Under the pieces are notes generated by a model. It saw only the letters and a program-made list of their open reading frames with translations. It did not search any database and had not been told where the DNA came from. The position numbers and the translations under genes are program-made. A stretch of DNA of 24,537 nt from JASHVB01 sp049522565 (GTDB taxonomy: Bacteria > Pseudomonadota > Alphaproteobacteria > Acetobacterales > Acetobacteraceae). This document shows, one piece after another, positions 8,655-16,059 of this stretch (the first letter of the stretch is position 1; each line of letters opens with the position of its first letter). The stretch is from contig JBEKNT010000080.1 in the NCBI GenBank assembly GCA_049522565.1, forward strand, positions 1 to 24,537, in the 5' to 3' direction.

Positions 8655-9760
8655 TGCGCGATGAGTGCCGGGGCGCTCGAATCGAGACAGTGCGGGCCGG
8701 CGCCTACACGATTCCGACGGATAAGCCAGAGGCTGATGGGACGATGCGTTGGGACTCCACCACACTGGTTGTGGTGGAGGCGGACGGCGGCGGCCAGACC
8801 GGGTTGGGCTATACCTATACCAGCGGCAGTATCGTTAGCCTGATTGCGGGCAAACTGGCCGAGGTTGTTACACAACACGACGCGATGAATCCGCTGGCCG
8901 CGTGGCGGGCCATGCAACAAGCGGTGCGGAACATCGGCCGCGAGGGCCTGGTCGCAACGGCCATCTCCGCCATCGACACGGCACTGTGGGATCTGAAGGC
9001 AAAACTGCTCGGGTTGCCGCTGGCATCCTTGTTCGGCCAGTTCCGTGATGCGATCCCGATCTACGGCAGCGGCGGGTTCACCACTTACAGCGACGACGAG
9101 TTAGGTGCGCAATTGTCGGGCTGGATGGAGCGTGACGGCTGCCGCTGGGTCAAGATGAAGATCGGCTCGCAGCCAGAGCGCGATCGGCGCCGCGTGGCAG
9201 CAGCCAGGCATGCGATCGGTGACCGGACATTGTTCGTCGATGCGAACGGTGCCTTCGGCGTGAAGCAGGCGCTGTCGCTCGCAGCCGCATTTGCAGATCA
9301 GGGAGTTGCGTGGTTCGAGGAGCCGGTCTCCTCCGACGATCTTGCCGGCATGCGCATGGTGCGGCGGCGCGTTCCGGACGGCGTGGAGGTTGCGGCGGGC
9401 GAATACGGCTACACCACCGACTATTTTCGTCGCATGCTGAATGCTGGTGCCGTGGATGTGCTGCAGGCCGACGTGACGCGCTGTCAGGGGTACACCGGCT
9501 GGCTGGAGGCCGCGGCATTGTGCGAGGCACACCACATCGACCTGTCCGGTCATTGCGCGCCATCGCTGCACCTGCCCGTGGCGGGCGCCGCACCGCGCTT
9601 CCGTCACCTGGAATGGTTCCACGACCACGTGCGCATCGAGCACATGTTGTTCGACGGCGCCCCTGTGCCGCGGGACGGCATGATCAGGCCTGATCTCTCA
9701 CGGCCGGGAAACGGCCTGACCTTCAAGCCGCAGGACGCAGAGCGGTTTCGCGAGCACTGA
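8654..9760 (+). CDS. enolase-superfamily enzyme (mandelate racemase/muconate-lactonizing type)
   Basis: A sugar-acid dehydratase or racemase-like enzyme of 368 aa. The barrel shows the whole acid/base and metal set with mandelate racemase spacing: K167 and K169 in VKMKIG, metal ligands D196 (DANG), E222 (FEEP) and E250 (AGEYGY), and the D273-H300 dyad (QADVTRC; SGHCAPS). This places it in the MR subgroup; typical substrates are acid sugars, but the actual one cannot be read from sequence. The ATG at 8654 shares its A with the TPP-enzyme stop (TGATG); a GTG at 8651 would add one residue. Co-translation with the TPP enzyme suggests a joint catabolic route. Confidence 0.92.
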   Translation: MRDECRGARIETVRAGAYTIPTDKPEADGTMRWDSTTLVVVEADGGGQTGLGYTYTSGSIVSLIAGKLAEVVTQHDAMNPLAAWRAMQQAVRNIGREGLVATAISAIDTALWDLKAKLLGLPLASLFGQFRDAIPIYGSGGFTTYSDDELGAQLSGWMERDGCRWVKMKIGSQPERDRRRVAAARHAIGDRTLFVDANGAFGVKQALSLAAAFADQGVAWFEEPVSSDDLAGMRMVRRRVPDGVEVAAGEYGYTTDYFRRMLNAGAVDVLQADVTRCQGYTGWLEAAALCEAHHIDLSGHCAPSLHLPVAGAAPRFRHLEWFHDHVRIEHMLFDGAPVPRDGMIRPDLSRPGNGLTFKPQDAERFREH

Positions 9761-9785
9761 TAGTATGCAACCGTAAGGATATGGC

Positions 9786-10769
9786 ATGGCACGACTGAGC
9801 GACGTTGAGATCGGCGCGCTGGGTGCCGCAACGGTTGGGGTGCTCGGCGCCTTGCTGTGGCAGCGCGACGGCGCGGCCCGCCGGCACCTGTGGCGGCCAG
9901 AACACGCCCTTGTCACGGCGGGCATGCATCGATCCGGCGGTGTGGAGCCCGCCCATGTCAAGGCCGCTCGCCGCTTGAATCGCGCTGCGGGCATCCTGGC
10001 AACATCCGTTCTGGCAGACAGCGCCGTCGAGCATTACCGCGGTTCGTTCGAAAACAATGCCATGTTCATGCCGCTGGTGACCTCGGCACTGGCCCTGGCA
10101 GTCAGCGGTCACGGGGTCGGCGACAAGCGATCCGGTGCGCACGCGGTGCGCGATACCGTCTATGCGCTGGCCGGGCTGACCGGCCTCGCCGGCATGGGGT
10201 TTCACATCTACAACGTCAGCAAGCGTCCGGGCGGCTTCTCCTGGCTCAATCTGTTTTATAGTGCCCCGCTCGGCGGGCCCTTCGCGCTGGTGCTGTCCGG
10301 CCTGCTGGGCTTCACCGCGGAACGTGTGCGCGACAACCCGGCCCAGACGACGCCGACCATCTGTGGCCTGCCGGCAGGACGCGCGATGGCAGCGATCGCC
10401 GGCCTCGGCATGTTAGGCACGGTCGGAGAAGCGGCGCTTTTGCATTTCCGCGGTGCCTATCACGATCCGGCCATGTTCCTTCCGGTGACGGTGCCACCGG
10501 TCGCCGCCGTATTGCTGGGCGAGACCGCGCTGGGCAAGCGCGGGACCGAGCGCTGGTTCACGCGCTGGTGGTTGCGGCTGACCGCGGCACTTGGGTTTGC
10601 CGGTGCCGGATTTCATGTCTTCGGCGTGGCCCGGAACATGGGCGGGTGGCGCAACTGGACGCAGAACGTGCTGAACGGTCCGCCCATTCCCGCGCCGCCC
10701 AGCTTCACCGGTCTGGCACTTGCGGGCCTCGCCGCTCTCGGCCTGCTGGAGGACCATCCGGATGCCTGA
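9786..10769 (+). CDS. multi-spanning membrane protein made of two tandem repeats
   Basis: I do not recognise a named family. The 327-aa protein has about eight hydrophobic segments and an internal duplication. EHYRGSFENNAMFMP (82-96) matches LHFRGAYHDPAMFLP (219-233), and GMGFHIYNV (136-144) matches GAGFHVFGV (273-281). Both pairs are offset by exactly 137 residues, so each half carries an H-x-RG and a GFH histidine (H83/H220, H140/H277). There is no CxxCH. A clear SD (AAGGA at 9775-9779) precedes the ATG. It overlaps by 8 bp the gluconate-dehydrogenase-subunit-3-like gene, itself overlapping a GMC oxidoreductase, so a role as membrane anchor or electron acceptor is a reasonable inference. 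Confidence 0.8.
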   Translation: MARLSDVEIGALGAATVGVLGALLWQRDGAARRHLWRPEHALVTAGMHRSGGVEPAHVKAARRLNRAAGILATSVLADSAVEHYRGSFENNAMFMPLVTSALALAVSGHGVGDKRSGAHAVRDTVYALAGLTGLAGMGFHIYNVSKRPGGFSWLNLFYSAPLGGPFALVLSGLLGFTAERVRDNPAQTTPTICGLPAGRAMAAIAGLGMLGTVGEAALLHFRGAYHDPAMFLPVTVPPVAAVLLGETALGKRGTERWFTRWWLRLTAALGFAGAGFHVFGVARNMGGWRNWTQNVLNGPPIPAPPSFTGLALAGLAALGLLEDHPDA

Positions 10770-11394
10770 GCGGTATCCCGGCTATGACGTCCTGGCGAAA
10801 CGGCATACGCCGTCCTGGAACGAAGCGACGCGGCGCGTCATCGATCAGCGCCTGGCGATGCCGCGCGAGCCACGGTTCTTTTCGGCGGACGAATGGCTGA
10901 CGCTGACCGCGGTCTGCGACCGCATCGTGCCGCAACCGACAGACCGCGCACCGGTTCCCGTGGCGGCAATGATCGACGACAAGATGGCCAGGAACGTAAC
11001 CGACGGCTATCGCGACACGCGCCTTCCGAAGATGCAGCAAGCGTGGCGCCGGGGTTTGCTTGCGTTGGACACGGAAGCGCGTGCCCGGCATGGCGGGCGG
11101 TTCCATGCCATCAGTGTGGCAGAGCAGAATGTCCTGCTGACGCAGATGCAGCAGGGTGAATTGGATGATCCGGCATGGGGCGGCATGCCCTGCAAACTAT
11201 GTTTCAGCCACCGCATGGTGCACGACATCGTCGCGGCCTATTACGCCCACCCGACAGCCTGGAACGAAATCGGCTTCGGCGGTCCGGCGAGTCCGCGCGG
11301 TTACGTGCGCATGGGATTCGACCGGCACGATCCATGGGAGGCCGTAGAAGCGCCTCCAGAGCGCCCTGACGCGGGGGGCCGGGACAAGATATGA
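10762..11394 (+). CDS. gluconate 2-dehydrogenase subunit 3 family protein
   Basis: A 210-aa protein with the features of the small gamma subunit of gluconate 2-dehydrogenase-like enzymes: FFSADEWLTLTAVCDRIVPQ near 36-55, and a late PAWGG...YYAHPTAWNEIGFGGPASPRGY region typical of the family. The usual partner is a GMC flavoprotein, which follows immediately. Relatives often have a Tat signal peptide; none is visible here, so the complex may be cytoplasmic or exported by an unusual route. The ATG at 10762 overlaps the previous stop by 8 bp and has GGAGGA about 9 nt upstream, inside the previous gene; an upstream in-frame ATG (10720) lies deep in that gene and is unlikely. Confidence 0.88.
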   Translation: MPERYPGYDVLAKRHTPSWNEATRRVIDQRLAMPREPRFFSADEWLTLTAVCDRIVPQPTDRAPVPVAAMIDDKMARNVTDGYRDTRLPKMQQAWRRGLLALDTEARARHGGRFHAISVAEQNVLLTQMQQGELDDPAWGGMPCKLCFSHRMVHDIVAAYYAHPTAWNEIGFGGPASPRGYVRMGFDRHDPWEAVEAPPERPDAGGRDKI

Positions 11395-13040
11395 CGCTGG
11401 ACGACGCCATGCACACGCCGCGCGGCAAACACGGCCGCGCACCGGATCCCCTGCGTGTCGGTGGCTGGATGCCCATGCAGGAGTATCCGGAGAACACGCC
11501 GGTAGATTTCGCGATCGTCGGCACCGGCGCAGGCGGTGGCACGCTCGCCTGCAAACTGGCGGAGTACGGCTTTTCGGTTGTGGCGTTCGATGCCGGTGCG
11601 TGGTGGCGGCCGCTGGAGGAATTTGCCTCCGACGAGGAGCACCAGCAAAAGCTGTATTGGACCGACGAGCGTCTCTGCGATGGCGACAACCCGTTGCAGT
11701 TAGGCTCCAACAACAGCGGCAAAGCGGTTGGCGGCAGCACGGTGCATTTCGCGATGGTGTCACTGCGGTTTCGCCCGGAGTGGTTCAAGGCGCGGAGCCA
11801 GCTTGGCTACGGCGCCGATTGGCCGATCGATTGGCGGGAGATGTGGGACTGCTACACCGAGGTCGAGCAGGCGCTGAAAATCTCCGGGCCGGTACACTAC
11901 CCATGGGGCCCGAAGCGCCCGCGCTATCCGTATCGACCCCATGAAGTGAACGCCGCAGGCCTGGTGCTGGCGCGAGGCGCCGAGGCGCTTGGAATCGACT
12001 GGGCGCCGACGCCGCTTGCCACCGTCTCGGCGCCACGCGGCCTGTCGCCGCCCTGCGTCTACCGTGGATTTTGCACCGTTGGGTGTTCTACCAATGCAAA
12101 ACAGAGCGCACTGACTACCTGGATTCCGCGCGCGGTGCGCGCCGGCGCGGAGATCCGCGACCTGGCGATGGTCGGGCGGATAGAGACCGACACTGCGGGA
12201 TTGTGCACGGGCGTACATTATCTGCGGGAAAGGCAGTGGCGCTTCCAGTCGGCACGCAATGTCGTGGTCGCCGGCTACGCAATCGAGACGCCGCGCCTGC
12301 TACTGCTGTCCGCCAATAACCGGTTTCCGGATGGTCTGGCCAATGGCTCTGGGTTGGTCGGCCGGAACCTGATGGTGCAGACCAACCACGCAGTCTGGGG
12401 CACGTTTGAAGAGGAAATCCGTTGGTACAAAGGGCCGCCCTCCCTGGCGCTGACCGAGCATTGGAACTACCACGATGCGGGCAAGGATTTCTTCGGCGGC
12501 TACGCGTATATGAGCCAGGGTCCGCTGCCGCAGCAATGGGCCGCCACGCAGACGGGCAATCATCGGCTGTGGGGTGAGGCCCTCGTGCGCGACATGGAGA
12601 ATTACAATCATCAGGCAGGGCTCAAGATTGTCGGCGAAACGATGCCACAGGAACGCAATCGGGTCACGCTGGCTGACGAGAAGGACCAGTATGGATTGCC
12701 AGTTGCGCGCGTAACATTCTCATTGTGCGACAATGACCAACGGCTGGTGCGGCATGCGGTCCGGCATATGACCGAAGCCATGCGTGCCGCCGGAGGACGG
12801 GAGATCTGGCACGAATCCGACAACACCGCGCACCTGAACGGCACCGCGCGGATGGGGGACGACCCGCGCAGCAGCGTGGTCGACGGCGATTGCCGAAGCT
12901 GGGACATTCGCAATCTCTGGATCTGTGACGGCTCGGTGTTTCCTACGGTGGGCGGGGTGAATCCATCGCTCACCATTCAGGCAATTGCCTGCCGCACGAG
13001 TGACCGGATCCGAGCCTTGGCGGCGCGTGGCGAATTGTAG
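11391..13040 (+). CDS. GMC-family FAD oxidoreductase (gluconate/sugar dehydrogenase-like large subunit)
   Basis: A flavoprotein dehydrogenase of 549 aa oxidising an alcohol or sugar. The N-terminal dinucleotide fold has GTGAGG (44-49) within IVGTGAGGGTLACKL. The C-terminus carries HLNGTARMG and GGVNPSLTIQA, placing H481 and N524 as the likely catalytic pair, with spacing like the His-Asn pair of choline oxidase. A Cys group, PPCVYRGFCTVGC (C222, C228, C232), recalls the Cys group that holds a 3Fe-4S cluster in FAD-glucose dehydrogenases, but cluster binding here is only a suggestion. It starts by ATGA overlap with the subunit-3-like gene. No cytochrome c subunit follows, unlike the classical three-subunit gluconate dehydrogenase. 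Confidence 0.93.
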   Translation: MTLDDAMHTPRGKHGRAPDPLRVGGWMPMQEYPENTPVDFAIVGTGAGGGTLACKLAEYGFSVVAFDAGAWWRPLEEFASDEEHQQKLYWTDERLCDGDNPLQLGSNNSGKAVGGSTVHFAMVSLRFRPEWFKARSQLGYGADWPIDWREMWDCYTEVEQALKISGPVHYPWGPKRPRYPYRPHEVNAAGLVLARGAEALGIDWAPTPLATVSAPRGLSPPCVYRGFCTVGCSTNAKQSALTTWIPRAVRAGAEIRDLAMVGRIETDTAGLCTGVHYLRERQWRFQSARNVVVAGYAIETPRLLLLSANNRFPDGLANGSGLVGRNLMVQTNHAVWGTFEEEIRWYKGPPSLALTEHWNYHDAGKDFFGGYAYMSQGPLPQQWAATQTGNHRLWGEALVRDMENYNHQAGLKIVGETMPQERNRVTLADEKDQYGLPVARVTFSLCDNDQRLVRHAVRHMTEAMRAAGGREIWHESDNTAHLNGTARMGDDPRSSVVDGDCRSWDIRNLWICDGSVFPTVGGVNPSLTIQAIACRTSDRIRALAARGEL

Positions 13041-13361
13041 TGCAACATCAGGGGGCGAGCAGGGCACCGGCGGCAATGGCGAGGGGCTGGCGTTCGTGGT
13101 GTCCCACCATTTGGCCGTGCGGTGGCCCACGCCCGGGCATTGCGCCGGCAATCGCCGAGTGTCAATTCGTTAACGTACCAGTCGGCGTGCGACTTCCGCC
13201 GAGCGCCGGCCTCGTCGACGGGTCCAGAAGACTACTCTGAAGCGAACCAGCTGAAGCCATTGGTTTGAACAAGGTCATATCGCCCAATCACCGTGGTCCG
13301 GAAATCTTTTGATTTCTGGAACCGACGACGACCAAGCTCCCGACCGGCGATGGAGGCGGGC
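13041..13361 (+). other. intergenic region without a supported gene
   Basis: About 320 bp between the GMC gene and the recombinase fragment. The only structure I find is a short hairpin at 13298-13319: arms CCGGAAATC and GATTTCTGG around TTTT, pairing fully if one G.U is allowed. It sits 42 bp before the recombinase start and could be part of a resolution or operator site. It lies within an extended frame (13293 start) but there is a better start at 13362. The remainder shows no convincing ORF, tRNA or terminator. Confidence 0.4.
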
Positions 13362-13526
13362 ATGACGAGCAAGCCAAAGCGGGCAGCACTGTATCTACGT
13401 GTCAGTACCGACGGGCAGCGCCTGGACAATCAGTGGCTGGCACTGGAAGCAGCGAGCCAACAGCGCGGCTGGCAGGTGGTACAGGTCTACGCCGACAACG
13501 GCGTCTCCGGCGCGAAGGGTCGCGCC
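13362..13526 (+). pseudogene. serine recombinase (resolvase/invertase) N-terminal fragment
   Basis: The ATG at 13362, preceded by GGAGG at 13352-13356, opens with MTSKPKRAALYLRVSTDGQ, RLDNQWLALEAASQQRGWQ and VVQVYADNGVSGAKGR, the start of a resolvase catalytic domain including the nucleophile Ser in YLRVST (S14 from this start). Similarity stops after GAKGR (about 13523). What follows in frame is unrelated and lacks the rest of the catalytic core and the DNA-binding domain. About 50 of roughly 190 or more residues remain, so the enzyme is inactive. The frame runs on open into the small downstream ORF, which may therefore be translated as a fusion. Confidence 0.8.
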
Positions 13527-13760
13527 CAGCGATCGGCGTCGGCAATGGCACAGCGTCGCGGGTCAAGCCCGGAATGGGAGCCTGTGCCCAACCCGTTGGG
13601 TTGCGGACCGAGAGATGATCCGAGACCGCTGGTGGCACCTCGGCTACTTGTGCGTAGCATCCGGCAGCCACATATCCAGTGTGCCTCCGCTGACACCCTC
13701 TGTCGCGACAGCGCCGCTGGCTGCGATGTGGAGATTTCCCCGAACCTGAAAGAATTGGTG

Positions 13761-13976
13761 ATGACCCCTAAATTTCTTCGTGAGGAAGCGGCGCGTTTCC
13801 GAGGGATGGCCGAATCCGTTGACCGGGAAGCCTCGAAGCTGAGATTCCTCGCGATGGCGACCGATTTTGAGGCTCGAGCCAACATCGCCGACGCGCTGAT
13901 CGGGTCGAACCCGGACGAGGCAAGCCACGCCAACGCCGGCAAGAGGACAGCCAAGGAACGCAAATCGGACGTCTGA
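13761..13976 (+). CDS. small hypothetical helical protein
   Basis: A 71-aa protein, MTPKFLREEAARFRGMAESV..., rich in Ala, Arg and Glu and probably helical, with the run REEAARFRGMAESVDREASKLRFLAMATDFEARA. It resembles short orphan proteins common in alphaproteobacteria; function unknown. The in-frame region upstream joins it to the recombinase fragment, but composition changes at this ATG and the protein reads as a unit. The SD is weak (GAAAG about 12 nt upstream). The alternative is that it is only the tail of the recombinase remnant. Confidence 0.55.
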   Translation: MTPKFLREEAARFRGMAESVDREASKLRFLAMATDFEARANIADALIGSNPDEASHANAGKRTAKERKSDV

Positions 13977-14140
13977 GGCGCGGCAACTGCGCCGCCGCGC
14001 CCGGCACGAGCGTCCCATCCCCTCCGCCAGTTGCAAATTGCCCCTGGCGCTGATGTCGCATCATCGTATGCCGGGCGGCCGAAACACTGACCTACGTTGT
14101 CGGCCCGGATCGGACAGGAGCCCTGCCCCCGCCCGGTTTG

Positions 14141-14668
14141 CTATGCCTTCGCCCGCGCAATCGCGTCGGTGATGAACTGCCGCGCCTCGGCAGCGTCGCC
14201 CCAGCCGATGATCTTTGCCCACTTGCCGGGCTCGAGGTCTTTGTAATGTTCGAAAAAGTGCCGGATCTGATCCAGCGTGATCTCCGGCAGGTCGGTGTAG
14301 TTGTGCACGTTGATATAGCGTTTGGTGAGCCTGGGGGACGGCACCGCGATGATCTTCTCGTCACCGCCGCTATCGTCTTCCATCTTCAGCACCCCGATCG
14401 GGCGCACATTGATAACGGCGCCGGCGATGATCGGGCGGGTGTTGGCTACCAGCACGTCGATCGGGTCGCCGTCATCGGAAAGCGTGTGCGGCACGAAGCC
14501 ATAATTGCCGGGGTAGCGCATCGGCGTGTAGAGGAACCGGTCCACGAACAGCGTGCCGGCTGCCTTGTGCATTTCGTACTTGATTGGCTCGCCGCCGACA
14601 CCGACCTCGACAACCACGTTGATATCGTTCGGGGGCGCGTCGCCGATCGGGATGGCATCGAGGTTCAT
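14141..14668 (-). CDS. ppa: inorganic pyrophosphatase
   Basis: Soluble family I pyrophosphatase, hydrolysing PPi to two phosphates in the cytoplasm and so pulling biosynthetic reactions forward. The 175 aa equal the usual bacterial length. All active-site residues are visible in register with the E. coli enzyme: E21, K30, E32, R44, Y56, the signature D66-x-D68-PI-D71, D98, D103, K105, Y142 and K143. The ATG at 14668 (MNLDAIPIGD) fits the family; the frame extends upstream to 14893 but those residues are arginine-rich noise. No strong SD is seen. A single gene, divergent from the next. Confidence 0.96.
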   Translation of the reverse strand: MNLDAIPIGDAPPNDINVVVEVGVGGEPIKYEMHKAAGTLFVDRFLYTPMRYPGNYGFVPHTLSDDGDPIDVLVANTRPIIAGAVINVRPIGVLKMEDDSGGDEKIIAVPSPRLTKRYINVHNYTDLPEITLDQIRHFFEHYKDLEPGKWAKIIGWGDAAEARQFITDAIARAKA

Positions 14669-15026
14669 GCATTGATTGCTAGCACCGATCCCGGCCGGGA
14701 GCCAGTCACGCCGCCGACAGCGTCGCGCGGCATGCGTCGATCCGCCGCCTGAGCGTCGCCGATGCGCCGCTGCATTGCCCGGCCGCATGCAAGACACAGG
14801 TGCGGCAAGACTGAAGCAAACGGTCCCGCGGCTACGCAAAGCGGATCTGCCGTGCCAGCGGCGCATGCATTCGACGGGCACTCGCTTCGCCACGCGGCAT
14901 GAGCAGCGGCATGACGGGATGCCGAACCCGGCTGTCCTGCCACCATGTCCGCCTTGTCTCGAGTGGCGCTTCTGCTACGGTGCGCCACCTGCCGATTGCA
15001 GGGCAGTACAGCAAAGGAACCGTCGC
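14669..15026 (+). other. divergent intergenic region, ppa / 194-aa gene
   Basis: About 360 bp with no supported gene. The plus-strand frame is open through it, but its translation is Arg/Pro-rich and unlike the downstream protein. A weak promoter candidate for the downstream gene is TTGTCT (14954-14959) and TACGGT (14976-14981) with a 16-nt spacer. I see no tRNA or clear terminator. Confidence 0.3.
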
Positions 15027-15611
15027 TTGAAGTACGTCGGTGAGCGGGAATTCTGCTTCGATCAATCCGAGCTTGGTTTCCCGAGCATCTCGGGCTGCCA
15101 TGCCATCGTCTATGTCACGGCGAATGGATTGTTTGGCTATCATAATTATGGCGGACAGACGCCGGACAGATGGCCTGGCATGTCTGCCGCCTTTGGCAAC
15201 TTCGTCCATGGCAATGTCAACGGCGGAGGCGCAGGCAAGCTCATCTATGGCGTGTGCTACGCGACGACGAACCGCAGCTATCCGGGGATCGCCAAGGCCA
15301 CATGGCTCGCTGAACTTGCGGCCTTTGGCACTGCCGTTGGCTTCACGGGGCCGATCTGGGGTTACGATCTGGCGGTCAGTGGAATTCCCCCGAGCGCCTA
15401 CGTGACCTTTTTCCACACCCAGGGAACCTGCGTGATCCAGGTGCGGAAATGGGTTGATCATGAAGATACGCTCGGCCCCAATGCCTCGCCGACGGATCAC
15501 AAGACCACAGCCCCGGCAAGTCCGGTTTATAAGATCAACAACGTTGCGAACGTGGTCGTCTCGGTCGGGGCCACGGCGCTGAAAACCGTCTACCCCGACA
15601 AGCTGCGCTGA
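15027..15611 (+). CDS. hypothetical protein with a CNF1/BLF1-like Cys-His signature
   Basis: Not a family I can name. From a TTG at 15027, with AAAGGA 8-9 nt upstream, the protein is 194 aa and looks globular, without signal peptide or membrane helix. Upstream in-frame codons (from 14676) give arginine-rich noise, so the TTG start is preferred. The region SISGCHAIVYV...GLFGYHNYGG contains an SGC motif with C24 followed by a His exactly 15 residues later (H39). CNF1-type glutamine deamidases have an LSGC Cys (C866) and a His (H881) with the same spacing, and BLF1 has a similar pair. This is a motif-level resemblance only. The rest is Gly- and aromatic-rich (GGGAGKLIYGVCYATTNRS). The gene stands alone between ppa and the SRP RNA. 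Confidence 0.7.
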   Translation: MKYVGEREFCFDQSELGFPSISGCHAIVYVTANGLFGYHNYGGQTPDRWPGMSAAFGNFVHGNVNGGGAGKLIYGVCYATTNRSYPGIAKATWLAELAAFGTAVGFTGPIWGYDLAVSGIPPSAYVTFFHTQGTCVIQVRKWVDHEDTLGPNASPTDHKTTAPASPVYKINNVANVVVSVGATALKTVYPDKLR

Positions 15612-15828
15612 ACGCCGCGCCATTCGATATTGGCCCGCTGCCCCGTCGCTTGCCATACAGCGGCACGCCAACAGCGCCACGGCCTAGCGCGGCCGGTTGC
15701 GCCACGCTCGGAGGCCGATAGCGTCCGTGGCTGGGCCGGGCGTCCGCCCGTCCCACGCGTCGGCTTCGCCGCCAACCCGGGTCGCCGGGCGGCAGCCGAC
15801 GGGCCACCCAGCCATGCGCCACCCCACC

Positions 15829-15857
15829 TTGCCCCCCTCCCCCCGAACCGTGATATG
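15829..15857 (+). promoter_or_regulatory. promoter of SRP RNA copy A
   Basis: TTGCCC (15829-15834) and GATATG (15852-15857) are 17 nt apart, and the predicted start falls at about 15864-15866, exactly where the RNA terminal stem begins. The same arrangement is kept in front of the second SRP RNA copy (18932-18960) although flanking DNA is unrelated, which supports the assignment. Confidence 0.6.
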
Positions 15858-15865
15858 CACCTCCC

Positions 15866-15961
15866 GGGAGATCGGCGGCGGACGGGCGCCTCGCCAACCC
15901 GGTCAGGTCCGGAAGGAAGCAGCCGCAACGAGTTTCCGCTCGGGTCGTTGTCCGGTCTCCC
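15866..15961 (+). ncRNA. ffs: 4.5S signal recognition particle RNA (small bacterial type), copy A
   Basis: The RNA scaffold of SRP, binding Ffh and stimulating its GTPase with FtsY in co-translational membrane targeting. The conserved helix 8 core lies at 15901-15924: GGTCAGGTCC, then the GGAA tetraloop (15911-15914), then GGAAGCAGCC, identical to the E. coli core. It therefore has the CAGG/AGCA symmetric loop that Ffh recognises and the unpaired A and C residues of the asymmetric loop (15897-15900). The ends form a 10-bp helix: GGGAGATCGG (15866-15875) with CCGGTCTCCC (15952-15961). Length of 96 nt suits the small type. Ends are inferred from pairing. Confidence 0.93.
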
Positions 15962-16059
15962 ACTTCCCGCAGCAGCCCAGGCCTGCCCTGCGCCGGCGCA
16001 ACCGCCCCCACGCCGCGTCCGGACTTGACGGAACCACCGTCGCGTCGCACGCCCACCCC

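Noticed and set aside
13976..14000. GC hairpin GGCGCGG...CCGCGCC after the small ORF as terminator
   Set aside because: Short stem with a large loop, no T-tract, and such pairings are common by chance at this GC content.
15697..16059. Upstream extension of the DUF155 reading frame
   Set aside because: It runs through SRP RNA copy A, whose pairing and core are unmistakable.
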